31,690 nt of DNA from DATNFP01 sp035606335 (GTDB lineage: Bacteria > Bacteroidota > Bacteroidia > Chitinophagales > Chitinophagaceae). The stretch lies in NCBI GenBank assembly GCA_035606335.1, contig DATNFP010000045.1, positions 1 through 31,690 on the forward strand, given 5' to 3'. How positions within the stretch are numbered: the first letter of the stretch is position 1; each line of letters begins with the position of its first letter. Below the pieces are notes generated by a model. It was not told where the DNA came from, did not search any database, and saw nothing but the letters and a program-made list of their open reading frames with translations. Below are positions 8,492 through 16,680 of this stretch, piece by piece. The translations under genes were made by a program, and so were the position numbers.

Positions 8492-9402
8492 ACAATTTGA
8501 TCGCTCGCCTTGAGACTAAAAATATATTTACGTCACGGTTAGGCTTCGCCAGGGCTATAATGGCAATTAGCGGCTTACTAACTCTGCTATTTAATAATAT
8601 AGAAGATCTTACGAACGTTACACTTTTAGATACTCCAACCGCGGGCTCGATATTTTCACATTTTTATATTGCCCGTCATTATAGTGTTTTTGAAATTTTT
8701 GGTCCGCATTGGGGGCAGTTGATTTCTATCACTATATTACTTTTTGTAATGACCGGATACTTTCCCAAGGTATCTATTTTCTTTCAGGCATGGGTACATC
8801 TAAGTATCTGTAACTCTTTCATAATTCTGGAAGGCGGAGATCAGGTTATCTCAAATCTTTGTATTCTCCTGATTCCTATCTGTTTATTTGATAGCCGTAT
8901 TAACCAATGGACGGAATTAAGCTTTGAAAAAATAAATAAAAGAAAATACTTAAATGTTTTTTTCAATGTCTATTATTTTCTGATTAGAATACAGGTTGCA
9001 ATAATCTATTTGCATGCAGCTACGGGAAAGTTGGGAAAAGAAAGTTGGTTAGATGGCACCGGATTGTATTATTGGGCGTCAAGTAATATGTTTGGTGCTC
9101 CGAAGTATTTGGAAACGGTATCAAATTACATTACACTAAGTAGTATTGTCCCAATCATTACCTGGAGCGTCATTATAGTTGAGCTTGGTCTATTTGCTTG
9201 TATCTTGGCAACGGACAAAAAAATAAAAAACGTTTTCTTATTTCTTGGAATTGTTTTTCATTTGGCAATAATGATAATTTTCGGTTTGGTTACGTTCTTT
9301 TTCTCTATGCTTGCAGCGCTCGTGCTGTATCTCGATAGCGATAACTTGATCTATGGATATTTAAGAGGAGTAAAATACAGGTTGTATGCCATTAAGATAT
9401 AA
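8488..9402 (+). CDS. SdpB family / HTTM-domain membrane protein
   Basis: This is a 304-residue polytopic membrane protein with about six or seven hydrophobic helices. It contains the HTTM signature: YLHAATGKLGKESWLDGTGLYYW around residues 173-195 in a loop after a membrane helix, and an aromatic FARAIMAISGLL helix near the start. HTTM proteins include the vitamin-K-dependent gamma-carboxylase membrane region and SdpB. SdpB is needed with SdpA to mature the SDP toxin. It is coupled to the SdpA gene upstream (4-base overlap) and overlaps the next gene by 17 bases, indicating a tightly organised operon. The chemistry performed by HTTM domains in Sdp systems is not established. Confidence 0.85.
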   Translation: MNNLIARLETKNIFTSRLGFARAIMAISGLLTLLFNNIEDLTNVTLLDTPTAGSIFSHFYIARHYSVFEIFGPHWGQLISITILLFVMTGYFPKVSIFFQAWVHLSICNSFIILEGGDQVISNLCILLIPICLFDSRINQWTELSFEKINKRKYLNVFFNVYYFLIRIQVAIIYLHAATGKLGKESWLDGTGLYYWASSNMFGAPKYLETVSNYITLSSIVPIITWSVIIVELGLFACILATDKKIKNVFLFLGIVFHLAIMIIFGLVTFFFSMLAALVLYLDSDNLIYGYLRGVKYRLYAIKI

Positions 9403-9910
9403 AGCATATTATTCGTGGCTTTCTGTTATAATTACGTTGGCAGTAAATGTTTTTGGCTTATTATACTGCTATGTAAGAGTTCATAACATACTTTTTCCGC
9501 GGCCGACTGTTACGATAACTTCCGGCTACTACTTGCTTACAATATTGATGGTTATATTCCTCGGTCTTTGTTTCCTTGTTCATCCCAGAAATTATCTGGT
9601 TAATGATGATAATATTATCATCAATAGGTTTATTTTTCAGAGAACTATTGCTATTAAAAATGTCTCTGAAGTTAAAGTCGTTTACTATCCCGAACTGGAT
9701 ATAACTTTTCGTTTGTTTGGATCCGGCGGTTTTTGGGGTTTTTGGGGGTTCTTTCAATCGGGCAAATACGGCGTTGTGAGAATGAATGCGACTAATCTTG
9801 AACAAATGGTCATATTAAGGACAAACAACAACAAAAAGTATGTAATTAGCCCTGATAAGGCTTCAGAATTTGTGGATAATGTTAAGGCGAGGATTCAACA
9901 CAATGAGTAA
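9386..9910 (+). CDS. Two-helix membrane protein with bacterial PH-like domain (candidate immunity protein)
   Basis: The 174-residue protein has two N-terminal membrane helices (about 10-32 and 45-65). A beta-rich cytoplasmic part follows: VSEVKVVYY, RLFGSGGFWGFWGFF, then VILRTNNNKKYVISPDKASEFV and a terminal amphipathic helix. This is the pattern of the bacterial PH (bPH) domain family in Bacteroidota membrane proteins. Its start lies inside the end of the SdpB gene (17-base overlap), so it is part of the operon. No SdpI-type immunity protein is encoded nearby, and a small membrane protein co-translated with the maturation genes is a natural candidate for self-protection. That role is inferred from position only. 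It could also be a third maturation or export factor. Confidence 0.7.
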   Translation: MPLRYKAYYSWLSVIITLAVNVFGLLYCYVRVHNILFPRPTVTITSGYYLLTILMVIFLGLCFLVHPRNYLVNDDNIIINRFIFQRTIAIKNVSEVKVVYYPELDITFRLFGSGGFWGFWGFFQSGKYGVVRMNATNLEQMVILRTNNNKKYVISPDKASEFVDNVKARIQHNE

Positions 9911-9919
9911 CGTTTTGTT

Positions 9920-10300
9920 ATGAGCGGGGAACAATTGGGCGATATAATATTATACGATGGCAATTGCCTTATGTGCAATAATTTTATAACATTTGTTTTG
10001 AACCATTCAAGCAAAATTTATAGAGTCGTTGATCAAAATGATAAAAATTTTGTCACCATATGCGAGGAATGGAATATAAAGCTGAATAATTCCGAAACGA
10101 TATACTTACTCGAGAATTCTGTGATGTTTGATAGGTCAACTGCTATTTATCGAATACTCAGGAATACAAACTTTTCAGGAAAGTTAATGGCTACATTAAT
10201 AAAAATATTTCCTAAAAAATTAAGAGATTATTTTTATGTAATTGTATCTGTTAACAGGCAATTTATCAATAAAAGATATTGCAAACTGCCCAGGAAGTAG
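9920..10300 (+). CDS. DCC-family thiol-disulfide oxidoreductase (DUF393)
   Basis: The 126-residue protein begins with IILYDGNCLMC at about residues 9-19; the DGxCxxC motif defines the DCC family, a thioredoxin-like fold. The central STAIYRIL and the C-terminal RYCKLP segment also fit the family. It lies 9 bases after the PH-domain gene in the same orientation, so it is the fifth gene of the Sdp-like operon. DCC proteins are often encoded next to HTTM membrane proteins, as here. Its redox target is not obvious, because the toxin precursor has no cysteine outside its signal region. SdpA or SdpB cysteines are possible substrates. Family assignment is firm, the role unknown. Confidence 0.88.
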   Translation: MSGEQLGDIILYDGNCLMCNNFITFVLNHSSKIYRVVDQNDKNFVTICEEWNIKLNNSETIYLLENSVMFDRSTAIYRILRNTNFSGKLMATLIKIFPKKLRDYFYVIVSVNRQFINKRYCKLPRK

Positions 10301-10384
10301 GATGATTAATTAGAGCAGGGAGTGTTTTTGACTTTTCTCGAAACAAACCGTTTTCATAAAGTAACCTTTTGAAGGCAAATAAAA

Positions 10385-10621
10385 ATGGATAACCAAGAGA
10401 ACTTAAAAGATTATTGTGGTAGGCTCATTGAGATCATAAATAAAAGTAACGAGGCGTTCGAAAAACAGTTAACTTATATAAGCGGTGGAGGCTTAGCCTT
10501 ATCATTTGTATTAATTGACAAAGTTTTAAAGGACATTTCTAAAACTCAATACCGAGGACTTTTGATTGTGGGTTGGGCGTTGTTGGCAATTACCCTTACT
10601 GATAAGGTAGTCACTTATTAA
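10385..10621 (+). CDS. Small membrane protein with C-terminal hydrophobic helices
   Basis: The 78-residue product has a charged N-terminal half (CGRLIEIINKSNEAFEKQL) followed by a hydrophobic stretch at about 28-43 and a second at about 58-72. Similar N-terminal halves occur in longer (about 150 residue) uncharacterised membrane proteins, so this copy may be a shortened form. A continuation in another frame after the stop was not convincing. It lies 84 bases after the DCC gene on the same strand and could be the last gene of the Sdp-like operon or independent. It is a secondary candidate for toxin immunity because of its size and membrane location, without direct evidence. Confidence 0.6.
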   Translation: MDNQENLKDYCGRLIEIINKSNEAFEKQLTYISGGGLALSFVLIDKVLKDISKTQYRGLLIVGWALLAITLTDKVVTY

Positions 10622-10880
10622 AGTGCCTATTTAAGACTGGGAGAATACGTATCTTATTTCAGTACAAGTTTTGCATGGCTCAGGTAATTAATTGGACTAT
10701 TTCAATGCCTTGTTGTTATAAGTTTTTCATCAAATTGCACAATCCCTATAGCTTATAAAGTAAACTTGAATTTTATTTATTGAAATGAGCTAATTTTAAA
10801 CAATTGTTAGTTGCATTCTTTGACATATTGAAGTAGCATTTTCGTAAAAAATGCAAAGACGTTACTTAAACTTACTTGGA
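10622..10880. other. Intergenic region between the Sdp-like operon and the tRNA gene
   Basis: I see no gene of recognisable character here. The only structure is a short hairpin at 10836-10854 (GCATTTT / AAAATGC with a 5-base loop) without a T-run. The stretch separates the plus-strand accessory operon from the minus-strand tRNA terminator. Confidence 0.5.
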
Positions 10881-10909
10881 AAATAAAAACCCCTGTGTCT
10901 ACAGGGGTT
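10881..10909 (-). terminator. Terminator of the initiator tRNA gene
   Basis: A perfect 9-bp stem (10888-10896 and 10901-10909, arm AACCCCTGT) has a 4-base loop. On the minus strand it is followed directly by TTTATTTT. It starts 17 bases past the tRNA 3' end. Confidence 0.85.
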
Positions 10910-10925
10910 CCAAGAGATATATTTG

Positions 10926-10997
<72 letters not shown>

Positions 10998-11006
10998 ATG
11001 CGGATG

Positions 11007-11038
11007 CAAAGGTACGTAACATAGATTTAATAAACAAA
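11007..11038 (-). promoter_or_regulatory. Bacteroidota-type promoter of tRNA-fMet
   Basis: On the minus strand TTTG (11038-11035) is followed after 20 bases by TACCTTTG (11014-11007). Both elements match the Bacteroidota primary sigma factor consensus exactly (TTTG, 19-21 bases, TAnnTTTG). The -7 element lies 9 bases before the mature tRNA 5' end. Confidence 0.8.
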
Positions 11039-11102
11039 AGAAAACGTTTTTATTTCCACTCAGCAGCAGTTATTTAGTACATAGCAGTATTTTTACGCTC
11101 TC

Positions 11103-11987
11103 ATGTCCGAAAAATTTCAATCTGGTTTTGTAAACATATTTGGCGCGCCGAACGCAGGCAAATCAACATTGCTTAATGCTTTATTAGGTGAGCAGTTGGT
11201 TATCACCTCGCATAAAGTGCAAACAACGCGTCATCGCATTTTAGGGATATTGACGGAGCCTAATTATCAGATCGTTTTTTCTGATACACCCGGTATTATA
11301 GAGCCTAAATATAAGTTACATCAAAAAATGATGCTGCATGTAAAGAATGCACTGGAAGATGCAGATGTGGCATTGATCCTGCACGATATTTCTTTACCTG
11401 TTGAAGAACTCGAAGCAATAACGAGTATGCTTAAATTAAAAGTCCCATCAATATTATTATTAAATAAAACTGATCTAATAAAAGATAAAAAACGGATCGA
11501 TGAATTGGTAAAAAGCTACCAGGAGAAATTTCCAGATTGGGAAATACTACCTGTATCGGCACAACAAAAAACTAACGTAGATAAGATAATTCCTTTAGCT
11601 CTTAAATATTTGCCTGAAAATCCTCCTTTTTATCCTGATGATAATATATCAGACAGACCGGTTAAATTTTTTGTTGGCGAGCTGATACGTGAGCAGATAT
11701 ACAAGCTATATCACGAAGAGATACCGTACCATGCTGCTGTGTTAGTGCAATCGTTTGAGGAAAAGCCGACGCTTAATGTTATAAAGGCTGATATTATCGT
11801 TAGTCGTGAAACACAAAAAGTAATATTGATAGGCAAGGGTGGAAGTATGATAAAACAGCTTGGTATCAATTCAAGAAAAACAATAGAAGAATTTCTTCAG
11901 ACTAAAGTACATCTTGAGCTTTTTATAAAAGTGCGGCCCAAATGGCGTGATAACGAAAACTATTTGCGTGAATATGGATATAATTGA
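11103..11987 (+). CDS. era: GTPase Era
   Basis: The 294-residue protein carries the GTPase motifs in order: GAPNAGKST (about 14-22, P-loop), QTTRHR (switch I), DTPG (G3), NKTD (G4) and a VSAQ segment (G5). A KH RNA-binding domain follows in the C-terminal third (LIGKGGSMIKQLG, then LELFIKVRPKWRD). The domain order and length are those of Era, which binds the 3' end of 16S rRNA and assists assembly of the 30S subunit at the membrane. The first Met, shortly after the start of the frame, gives the expected N-terminus SEKFQSGFVNIFG. The next gene overlaps its end by 14 bases. Confidence 0.97.
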   Translation: MSEKFQSGFVNIFGAPNAGKSTLLNALLGEQLVITSHKVQTTRHRILGILTEPNYQIVFSDTPGIIEPKYKLHQKMMLHVKNALEDADVALILHDISLPVEELEAITSMLKLKVPSILLLNKTDLIKDKKRIDELVKSYQEKFPDWEILPVSAQQKTNVDKIIPLALKYLPENPPFYPDDNISDRPVKFFVGELIREQIYKLYHEEIPYHAAVLVQSFEEKPTLNVIKADIIVSRETQKVILIGKGGSMIKQLGINSRKTIEEFLQTKVHLELFIKVRPKWRDNENYLREYGYN

Positions 11988-12876
11988 TGAGTCGAAAGCC
12001 ATAATTCAACCTTTAAATAGTGAATGGTACAATGGAGTAGCAAAAATAGATATGCTGCGGCTTGATCTATTACATCCTGTTATATCAGGAAATAAATGGT
12101 ACAAACTGAAGCACAATATCAGGTATGCCATCTCATCTGGCTTTAATACTATACTTACTTTTGGTGGCGGCTATTCCAATCATTTGGTTGCAACCGCTGC
12201 AGCCACAAATGTTTTCAATGTCAGATCAATAGGGATTGTTCGTGGCAATTATGAGCTCATTACGCCTACACTTCAAAAATGCGTCGCTTTGGGAATGCAG
12301 TTGCTATTTGTTTCAAAAGATGACTATAGCAGAAAAGAGGAGACAAACTTGTTACGCGATCTTGGATTAAGATTTGATGATCTATTTATTATTCCGGAAG
12401 GAGGTGCAAATGAGCAGGGAAGAGTTGGAGCAAAAGAGATTGCAGATTTGATTCCTTCTTCATACACACATATTTGTGTTTCCGGAGGTACAGGTACTAC
12501 ATTAATAGGATTGAGAAATGGGTTACCTGTTTCGCAACAAATTCTTGGTTTTATTCCAATGAAAGGCGGAAAATATTTAGATGAATATATCTCTAAGCAT
12601 TTACCTCTTGAGAAAAACACCAACAAACAGCTATTTGATGAGTGGCATTTTGGTGGATTTGGCAAATGGAATGATAGGTTGATAGAGTTTATGAATGACT
12701 TTTATCAGGTAAATAGCATACCGCTCGACATTGTTTATACAGGTAAAATGATGTACGGTCTTAAAGAACTGTTAAAAAATGGTTTCTTTTCCGAACAGGA
12801 TACCATTCTTTGCGTACATACCGGAGGATTACAGGGCAATGCATCGATAAGTAATAAGCTTTGCTATATAAGTTGA
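11974..12876 (+). CDS. PLP-dependent ACC deaminase / D-cysteine desulfhydrase-like enzyme
   Basis: With the ATG at 11974 the product is 300 residues. The frame is open to an earlier ATG at 11947, deeper in era, which gives an unlikely N-terminus. SGNKWYKLK at about 38-46 supplies the expected PLP Schiff-base lysine (Lys41). FGGGYSNHLVATAAA at about 62-76 and the glycine-rich CVSGGTGTT loop (phosphate binding) fit the tryptophan-synthase-beta fold. Within that fold it resembles the 1-aminocyclopropane-1-carboxylate deaminase / D-cysteine desulfhydrase group. These act on small amino acids in the cytoplasm. Substrate choice cannot be decided from what I see; ACC itself is not especially likely. 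It overlaps era by 14 bases, suggesting co-transcription. Confidence 0.88.
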   Translation: MDIIDESKAIIQPLNSEWYNGVAKIDMLRLDLLHPVISGNKWYKLKHNIRYAISSGFNTILTFGGGYSNHLVATAAATNVFNVRSIGIVRGNYELITPTLQKCVALGMQLLFVSKDDYSRKEETNLLRDLGLRFDDLFIIPEGGANEQGRVGAKEIADLIPSSYTHICVSGGTGTTLIGLRNGLPVSQQILGFIPMKGGKYLDEYISKHLPLEKNTNKQLFDEWHFGGFGKWNDRLIEFMNDFYQVNSIPLDIVYTGKMMYGLKELLKNGFFSEQDTILCVHTGGLQGNASISNKLCYIS

Positions 12877-12941
12877 TTTTCTATTTTTTAATAAGCTAAT
12901 TGGTTATATTTTTTTATTTTCACCATTCGAAGCTATAAGAC

Positions 12942-13610
12942 ATGTTGCATCATTTTCTGGATTTACTAAAGAACCTTACCGATTCTGCCTGGATTAATTC
13001 GCACGGGGGATTATACATTGTTATGTTTATCATTTTTGCGGAAACAGGCTTATTCGTTGGCTTCTTTTTACCTGGCGATTCCCTCCTGTTTATTACAGGT
13101 ATGATCATTGCCAATTCTCTATCTCCTTTCGACAATGTAACGCTGAATCTTATATACTGGATATTCCTTATCACGTTAGCAGGCGTATTAGGAAATCTTA
13201 CTGGGTATTGGTTCGGACGAGAGTCGGGGCATTTGTGGTTTGAGAAGCGGGATACCTGGCTCTTTAAGAGAAAGCACCTAGTGCAAGCTCATGATTTTTA
13301 TGAGAAAAGAGGCGGCACTGCAATTATCCTTGCCAGGTTTCTTCCTATAGTACGCACATTCGCTCCAATAATAGGAGGCGTAGTAACGATGAATTTTAAA
13401 AAGTTTTTTTCCTACAGTATTATTGGCTGCCTGGCCTGGGTAGTAAGTATGGTGATGGCAGGATATCTTCTGGGGAAAAATGTATGGGTAAAAAATAACC
13501 TTGAAAAAATAGTTATATTATTGATCCTTATCACTACTTTGCCCGTTTTGTTCAGAATGTTTTTCGGGAAAAAAAAATTGGAACCCAACAAAGGTCAAAG
13601 CTCCAACTAA
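12942..13610 (+). CDS. DedA family membrane protein (VTT domain)
   Basis: The 222-residue protein has several membrane helices. The family blocks are ETGLFVGFFLPGDSLLF near residues 31-47 and ARFLPIVRTFAPIIGG near 128-143, with the conserved Arg and Pro residues of the re-entrant loops. DedA/VTT proteins are inner-membrane proteins linked to lipid (undecaprenyl phosphate or phosphatidylethanolamine) transport and membrane homeostasis. The following MFS gene starts 3 bases after its stop, so the two are probably co-transcribed. The exact cargo cannot be inferred. Confidence 0.93.
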   Translation: MLHHFLDLLKNLTDSAWINSHGGLYIVMFIIFAETGLFVGFFLPGDSLLFITGMIIANSLSPFDNVTLNLIYWIFLITLAGVLGNLTGYWFGRESGHLWFEKRDTWLFKRKHLVQAHDFYEKRGGTAIILARFLPIVRTFAPIIGGVVTMNFKKFFSYSIIGCLAWVVSMVMAGYLLGKNVWVKNNLEKIVILLILITTLPVLFRMFFGKKKLEPNKGQSSN

Positions 13611-13613
13611 TAC

Positions 13614-14840
13614 ATGAGGCAAGATAGAACTCTTGGTCTTTTAAGCATTCCTGTACTTGTAGCTGCACTTGGCTATTTCGTTGATATTTACGACCTGCTT
13701 CTTTTCAGTATTATTCGCATAAAAAGTCTTAAAGGTTTAGGCCTCAATGCAGCAATGATGGACTCCCAGGGCCAGATGATCATTTCCGTGCAGATGTATG
13801 GCTTGCTCATCGGTGGGATTATATGGGGCATTATGGGTGATAAGAAGGGGAGGCTTAGCGTTTTGTTTGGTTCTATTATTTTGTATTCATTGGCAAACAT
13901 AGCCAATGGATTAGTACAAAATATAAATCAATATGCTATCTGTCGCTTTATAGCGGGTATTGGTCTTGCCGGTGAGTTGGGTGCCGGTATTACGCTTGTG
14001 AGCGAACTAATTCCGAAAGAAAAACGCGGTATTGCGACATCTATAGTTGCAGGTGTCGGACTTACAGGCGCCATAGTTGCATATTTTATCGCAAAGACCT
14101 TTACCGATTGGAGAATGTGTTATTTTATTGGTGGTGGTTTAGGTCTGCTATTATTATTATTACGCATTAGCGTATTTGAATCAGGTATGTATAAAAACAT
14201 ACAACATGCAAATGTAAGCAAGGGCAATTTTTTCATGCTTTTTTCAAACAGGAAAAGATGTAAAAAATACGTTCTTAGCATTTTAATTGGCTTGCCTACT
14301 TGGTATGTTATCGGTGTGCTGATTACTTTCTCTAAAGAATTTGGTGAAAAATTTGGCATAAAAACTCCAATAGATCCGGGCAAGGCCGTAATGCTGGCCT
14401 ACGTGGCTATTGCTATTGGCGACCTGCTAATTGGCTTTGTCAGTCAGTGGTTGAAGAGTAGAAAAAAAGCGCTTTATATATTTTATGCGATTACTGTTGT
14501 AAGCATTATTTTATTTTTCTGTCAATATAATGGCAGCGCATGGAATATGTATGCAATTAGTATGTTGATGGGTTTTGGTACTGGCTTTTGGGCACTTTTT
14601 GTTACAATGGCTGCTGAACATTTTGGCACAAATATTCGCGCTACTGCTACCACAACTGTACCTAATATGGTGAGAGGGTCGCTTCCCCTGATAATTATTT
14701 TATTTAAGTTGTTGAAGCCTTCTGCCGGCTATATAGGTAGCGCTGCTATTACCGGTGTTGTTGTAATGGTAATAAGTATTATCGCGGTCGTTATGACCGA
14801 AGAAACTTATGGGAAAGACCTTAATTTCATAGAGCAATAA
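13614..14840 (+). CDS. Major facilitator superfamily transporter
   Basis: The 408-residue protein has about twelve hydrophobic segments. The loop 2-3 signature GDKKGRLSVLFGS (about 75-87) is present, and helix 4-5 contains RFIAGIGLAGELGAGITL followed by PKEKRGIA, typical of the metabolite/proton symporter and sugar-transporter branches. The C-terminal half carries the matching FGTNIRATATTTVPN segment. It sits in the inner membrane; the substrate is unknown. It begins 3 bases after the DedA stop and is followed 45 bases later by the thioredoxin-fold gene on the same strand. Confidence 0.93.
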   Translation: MRQDRTLGLLSIPVLVAALGYFVDIYDLLLFSIIRIKSLKGLGLNAAMMDSQGQMIISVQMYGLLIGGIIWGIMGDKKGRLSVLFGSIILYSLANIANGLVQNINQYAICRFIAGIGLAGELGAGITLVSELIPKEKRGIATSIVAGVGLTGAIVAYFIAKTFTDWRMCYFIGGGLGLLLLLLRISVFESGMYKNIQHANVSKGNFFMLFSNRKRCKKYVLSILIGLPTWYVIGVLITFSKEFGEKFGIKTPIDPGKAVMLAYVAIAIGDLLIGFVSQWLKSRKKALYIFYAITVVSIILFFCQYNGSAWNMYAISMLMGFGTGFWALFVTMAAEHFGTNIRATATTTVPNMVRGSLPLIIILFKLLKPSAGYIGSAAITGVVVMVISIIAVVMTEETYGKDLNFIEQ

Positions 14841-14885
14841 TTTGTCCCCAAACGATTTTTCTCAATGCTAAACTAATTTTAATCA

Positions 14886-15497
14886 GTGAACCATTTTGAG
14901 TCTGTAAAGAAGTCTTATCATTACGAAGAGTTTATAAGCCTGATGGAGATCCTGGTTGCCAATGGAGAAACTACAGGCCCCGATCAATCAGAGTCATTAA
15001 TTTTTTATACAAAACTAAATCTCCAGCGTATGCAGCGTTGGGATAAGGTTTTTCAATTAAATGAAGCATTGGCTTCCAGTGTAAGAAAAATACAGCCACA
15101 AACATGGTGGGTAATTAATGAAGCATGGTGTGGAGACGCCGCCCAATGTTTGCCAATGATCCGGAAAATGGAAATTGTATCTTCTGGCAATATCGAAGTG
15201 CGCATTATTTTAAGAGATGAGAACCTAAGCATTATGGATCAGTACCTCACTGACACGAGCAGGAGCATTCCTAAGTTAATTTCATTAGATAAGGAAGGGA
15301 ATGAATTATTTATCTGGGGACCACGACCAAAGTTTGCCCAACAAATGATGATGGATTGGAAAGCAAACAATAATGGCAAAACACTTGACGATATCGAAAG
15401 AGAAATCCACTTATGGTATTCAAAAGATAAAGGCCAAAGTCTACAAGAAGAATTTTTAGAGATACTAAATAATAGATCAATAAAAAAGCCGGATTAA
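14886..15497 (+). CDS. Thioredoxin-fold protein with atypical active site
   Basis: The start is a GTG at 14886; it gives the family-like N-terminus NHFESVKKSYHYEEF, whereas the first ATG (14943) would remove it. The 203-residue protein has WVINEAWCGDAAQCLP at about 75-90, the thioredoxin active-site position. In place of CxxC it has CGDA, with the second cysteine six residues after the first (Cys82, Cys88). The rest fits the thioredoxin family used in Bacteroidota annotation (Thioredoxin_9-like). No signal peptide is seen, so it should be cytoplasmic. Lacking the resolving cysteine, it may not be a classical disulfide reductase. A strong bidirectional terminator follows. Confidence 0.88.
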   Translation: MNHFESVKKSYHYEEFISLMEILVANGETTGPDQSESLIFYTKLNLQRMQRWDKVFQLNEALASSVRKIQPQTWWVINEAWCGDAAQCLPMIRKMEIVSSGNIEVRIILRDENLSIMDQYLTDTSRSIPKLISLDKEGNELFIWGPRPKFAQQMMMDWKANNNGKTLDDIEREIHLWYSKDKGQSLQEEFLEILNNRSIKKPD

Positions 15498-15514
15498 TAT
15501 TATCCGGCTTTTTT
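15482..15514 (+). terminator. Bidirectional terminator between converging genes
   Basis: A perfect 13-bp inverted repeat (15482-15494 and 15502-15514, core AGCCGGAT) is flanked by an A-run on one side and a T-run on the other, so it can stop transcripts from both sides. The left arm overlaps the last codons of the thioredoxin-fold gene; mqnE on the minus strand ends 18 bases further on. Confidence 0.85.
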
Positions 15515-15531
15515 ATTGAATATCTTAATTT

Positions 15532-16680
15532 CTATACCAGCTCCTTACTATACACTTTGATCTCATTATAAATTGTATCTCTTTCCACTGGTGTTTTGCC
15601 TGCTGCCTGTATCAGGTCGCAAAGATCTTCTGTGCTCATAGTGGGATGTTGTTCTTCAGAACCTGCCATTGAATATATTTTAGTCGTATCGTCAATAGTT
15701 CCATCCAGGTCATTTACGCCAAAAGATAAAGTAAGTTGGGCAGTCTGGCGACCAAGCATAGGCCAATAAGCTTTCAGGTTTTTTATATTGTCAATGAAAA
15801 TACGGGAGATAGCATATAGGCGCAGATCTTCAACAATGGACGATTCAGGAACGTTCGACATATCATTATCCTTATTGCGGAATTTCAGCGGAATGAAACA
15901 GTTAAATCCTCCCGTCTTGTCCTGAAGCAGGCGCAGGCGGCTCATGTGATCAATTCTGTGTTCGTAATTTTCAATATGGCCGTAAAGCATTGTTGCATTA
16001 GTATGCATTCCTAATCTATGGGCAGTTTCATGAATAAGCAACCATCCATCAGCATCTACTTTATCTGCACATATTTCATTACGCACATCCGGATGAAATA
16101 TTTCAGCACCACCACCGGGTAGGGACTGTAAACCAGCGTCCTTTAATCTTTGTAAACCTTCTTCTACTGTTAGCTTTGCCTTGCGGAACATATAATCAAG
16201 CTCAACGGCAGTAAATCCTTTTATATGCAGATCCGGACGGTGTGCCCTTATTTTTGAAATAACTTCACAAAAGAACTCAAGATTCATTTTAGGATGCACA
16301 CCACCTACTATATGTACTTCCGTTACTGGTTGGCCATCATATTTACGCACCCTTTCAAGCATTTGTTCTATGCTTAATTCCCAGCCTTCATCACGGTTTT
16401 TATATAAGCGCGAATAGGAACAAAAATTGCAGGTAAACACACAAACATTGGTAGGCTCTATATGAAAATTGCGATTAAAGTAAACCTTATTGCCATGCAG
16501 TCGTTTGGATATATGATTAGCTAAAGCACCTACAAATCCCAGTTCGCCTTTTTCAAAAAGCAAAACGCCTTCTTCTTCGGACAGGCGCTCCTGGTTTTGT
16601 ACTTTTTCCGCAATAGAAAGTAAATCTTTACTTAAGTGTGATTGCTGTAAAACTTCTGACAAACTAAATGGAACGATCAT
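15532..16680 (-). CDS. mqnE: Aminofutalosine synthase MqnE (radical SAM)
   Basis: I place the start at the ATG at 16680, giving 382 residues (MIVPFSLSEV...). The frame is open upstream to 16728, but that part lies inside the preceding gene. FHIEPTNVCVFTCNFCSY carries the radical SAM CxxxCxxC cluster motif at Cys80, Cys84 and Cys87. HIVGGVHP and the GGGAEIFHPDVR block are characteristic of MqnE rather than MqnC. MqnE joins the chorismate-derived enolpyruvyl benzoate to adenosine in the futalosine route to menaquinone. The start ATG shares one base with the stop of the protease gene upstream (TAATG), so translation is probably coupled, although the two proteins have no obvious functional link. 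Confidence 0.93.
   Translation of the reverse strand: MIVPFSLSEVLQQSHLSKDLLSIAEKVQNQERLSEEEGVLLFEKGELGFVGALANHISKRLHGNKVYFNRNFHIEPTNVCVFTCNFCSYSRLYKNRDEGWELSIEQMLERVRKYDGQPVTEVHIVGGVHPKMNLEFFCEVISKIRAHRPDLHIKGFTAVELDYMFRKAKLTVEEGLQRLKDAGLQSLPGGGAEIFHPDVRNEICADKVDADGWLLIHETAHRLGMHTNATMLYGHIENYEHRIDHMSRLRLLQDKTGGFNCFIPLKFRNKDNDMSNVPESSIVEDLRLYAISRIFIDNIKNLKAYWPMLGRQTAQLTLSFGVNDLDGTIDDTTKIYSMAGSEEQHPTMSTEDLCDLIQAAGKTPVERDTIYNEIKVYSKELV

Noticed and set aside
9461..9805. Open frame on the minus strand inside the PH-domain gene
   Set aside because: It is antisense to a well-formed gene in an overlapping operon, with no recognisable domain or independent start signal.
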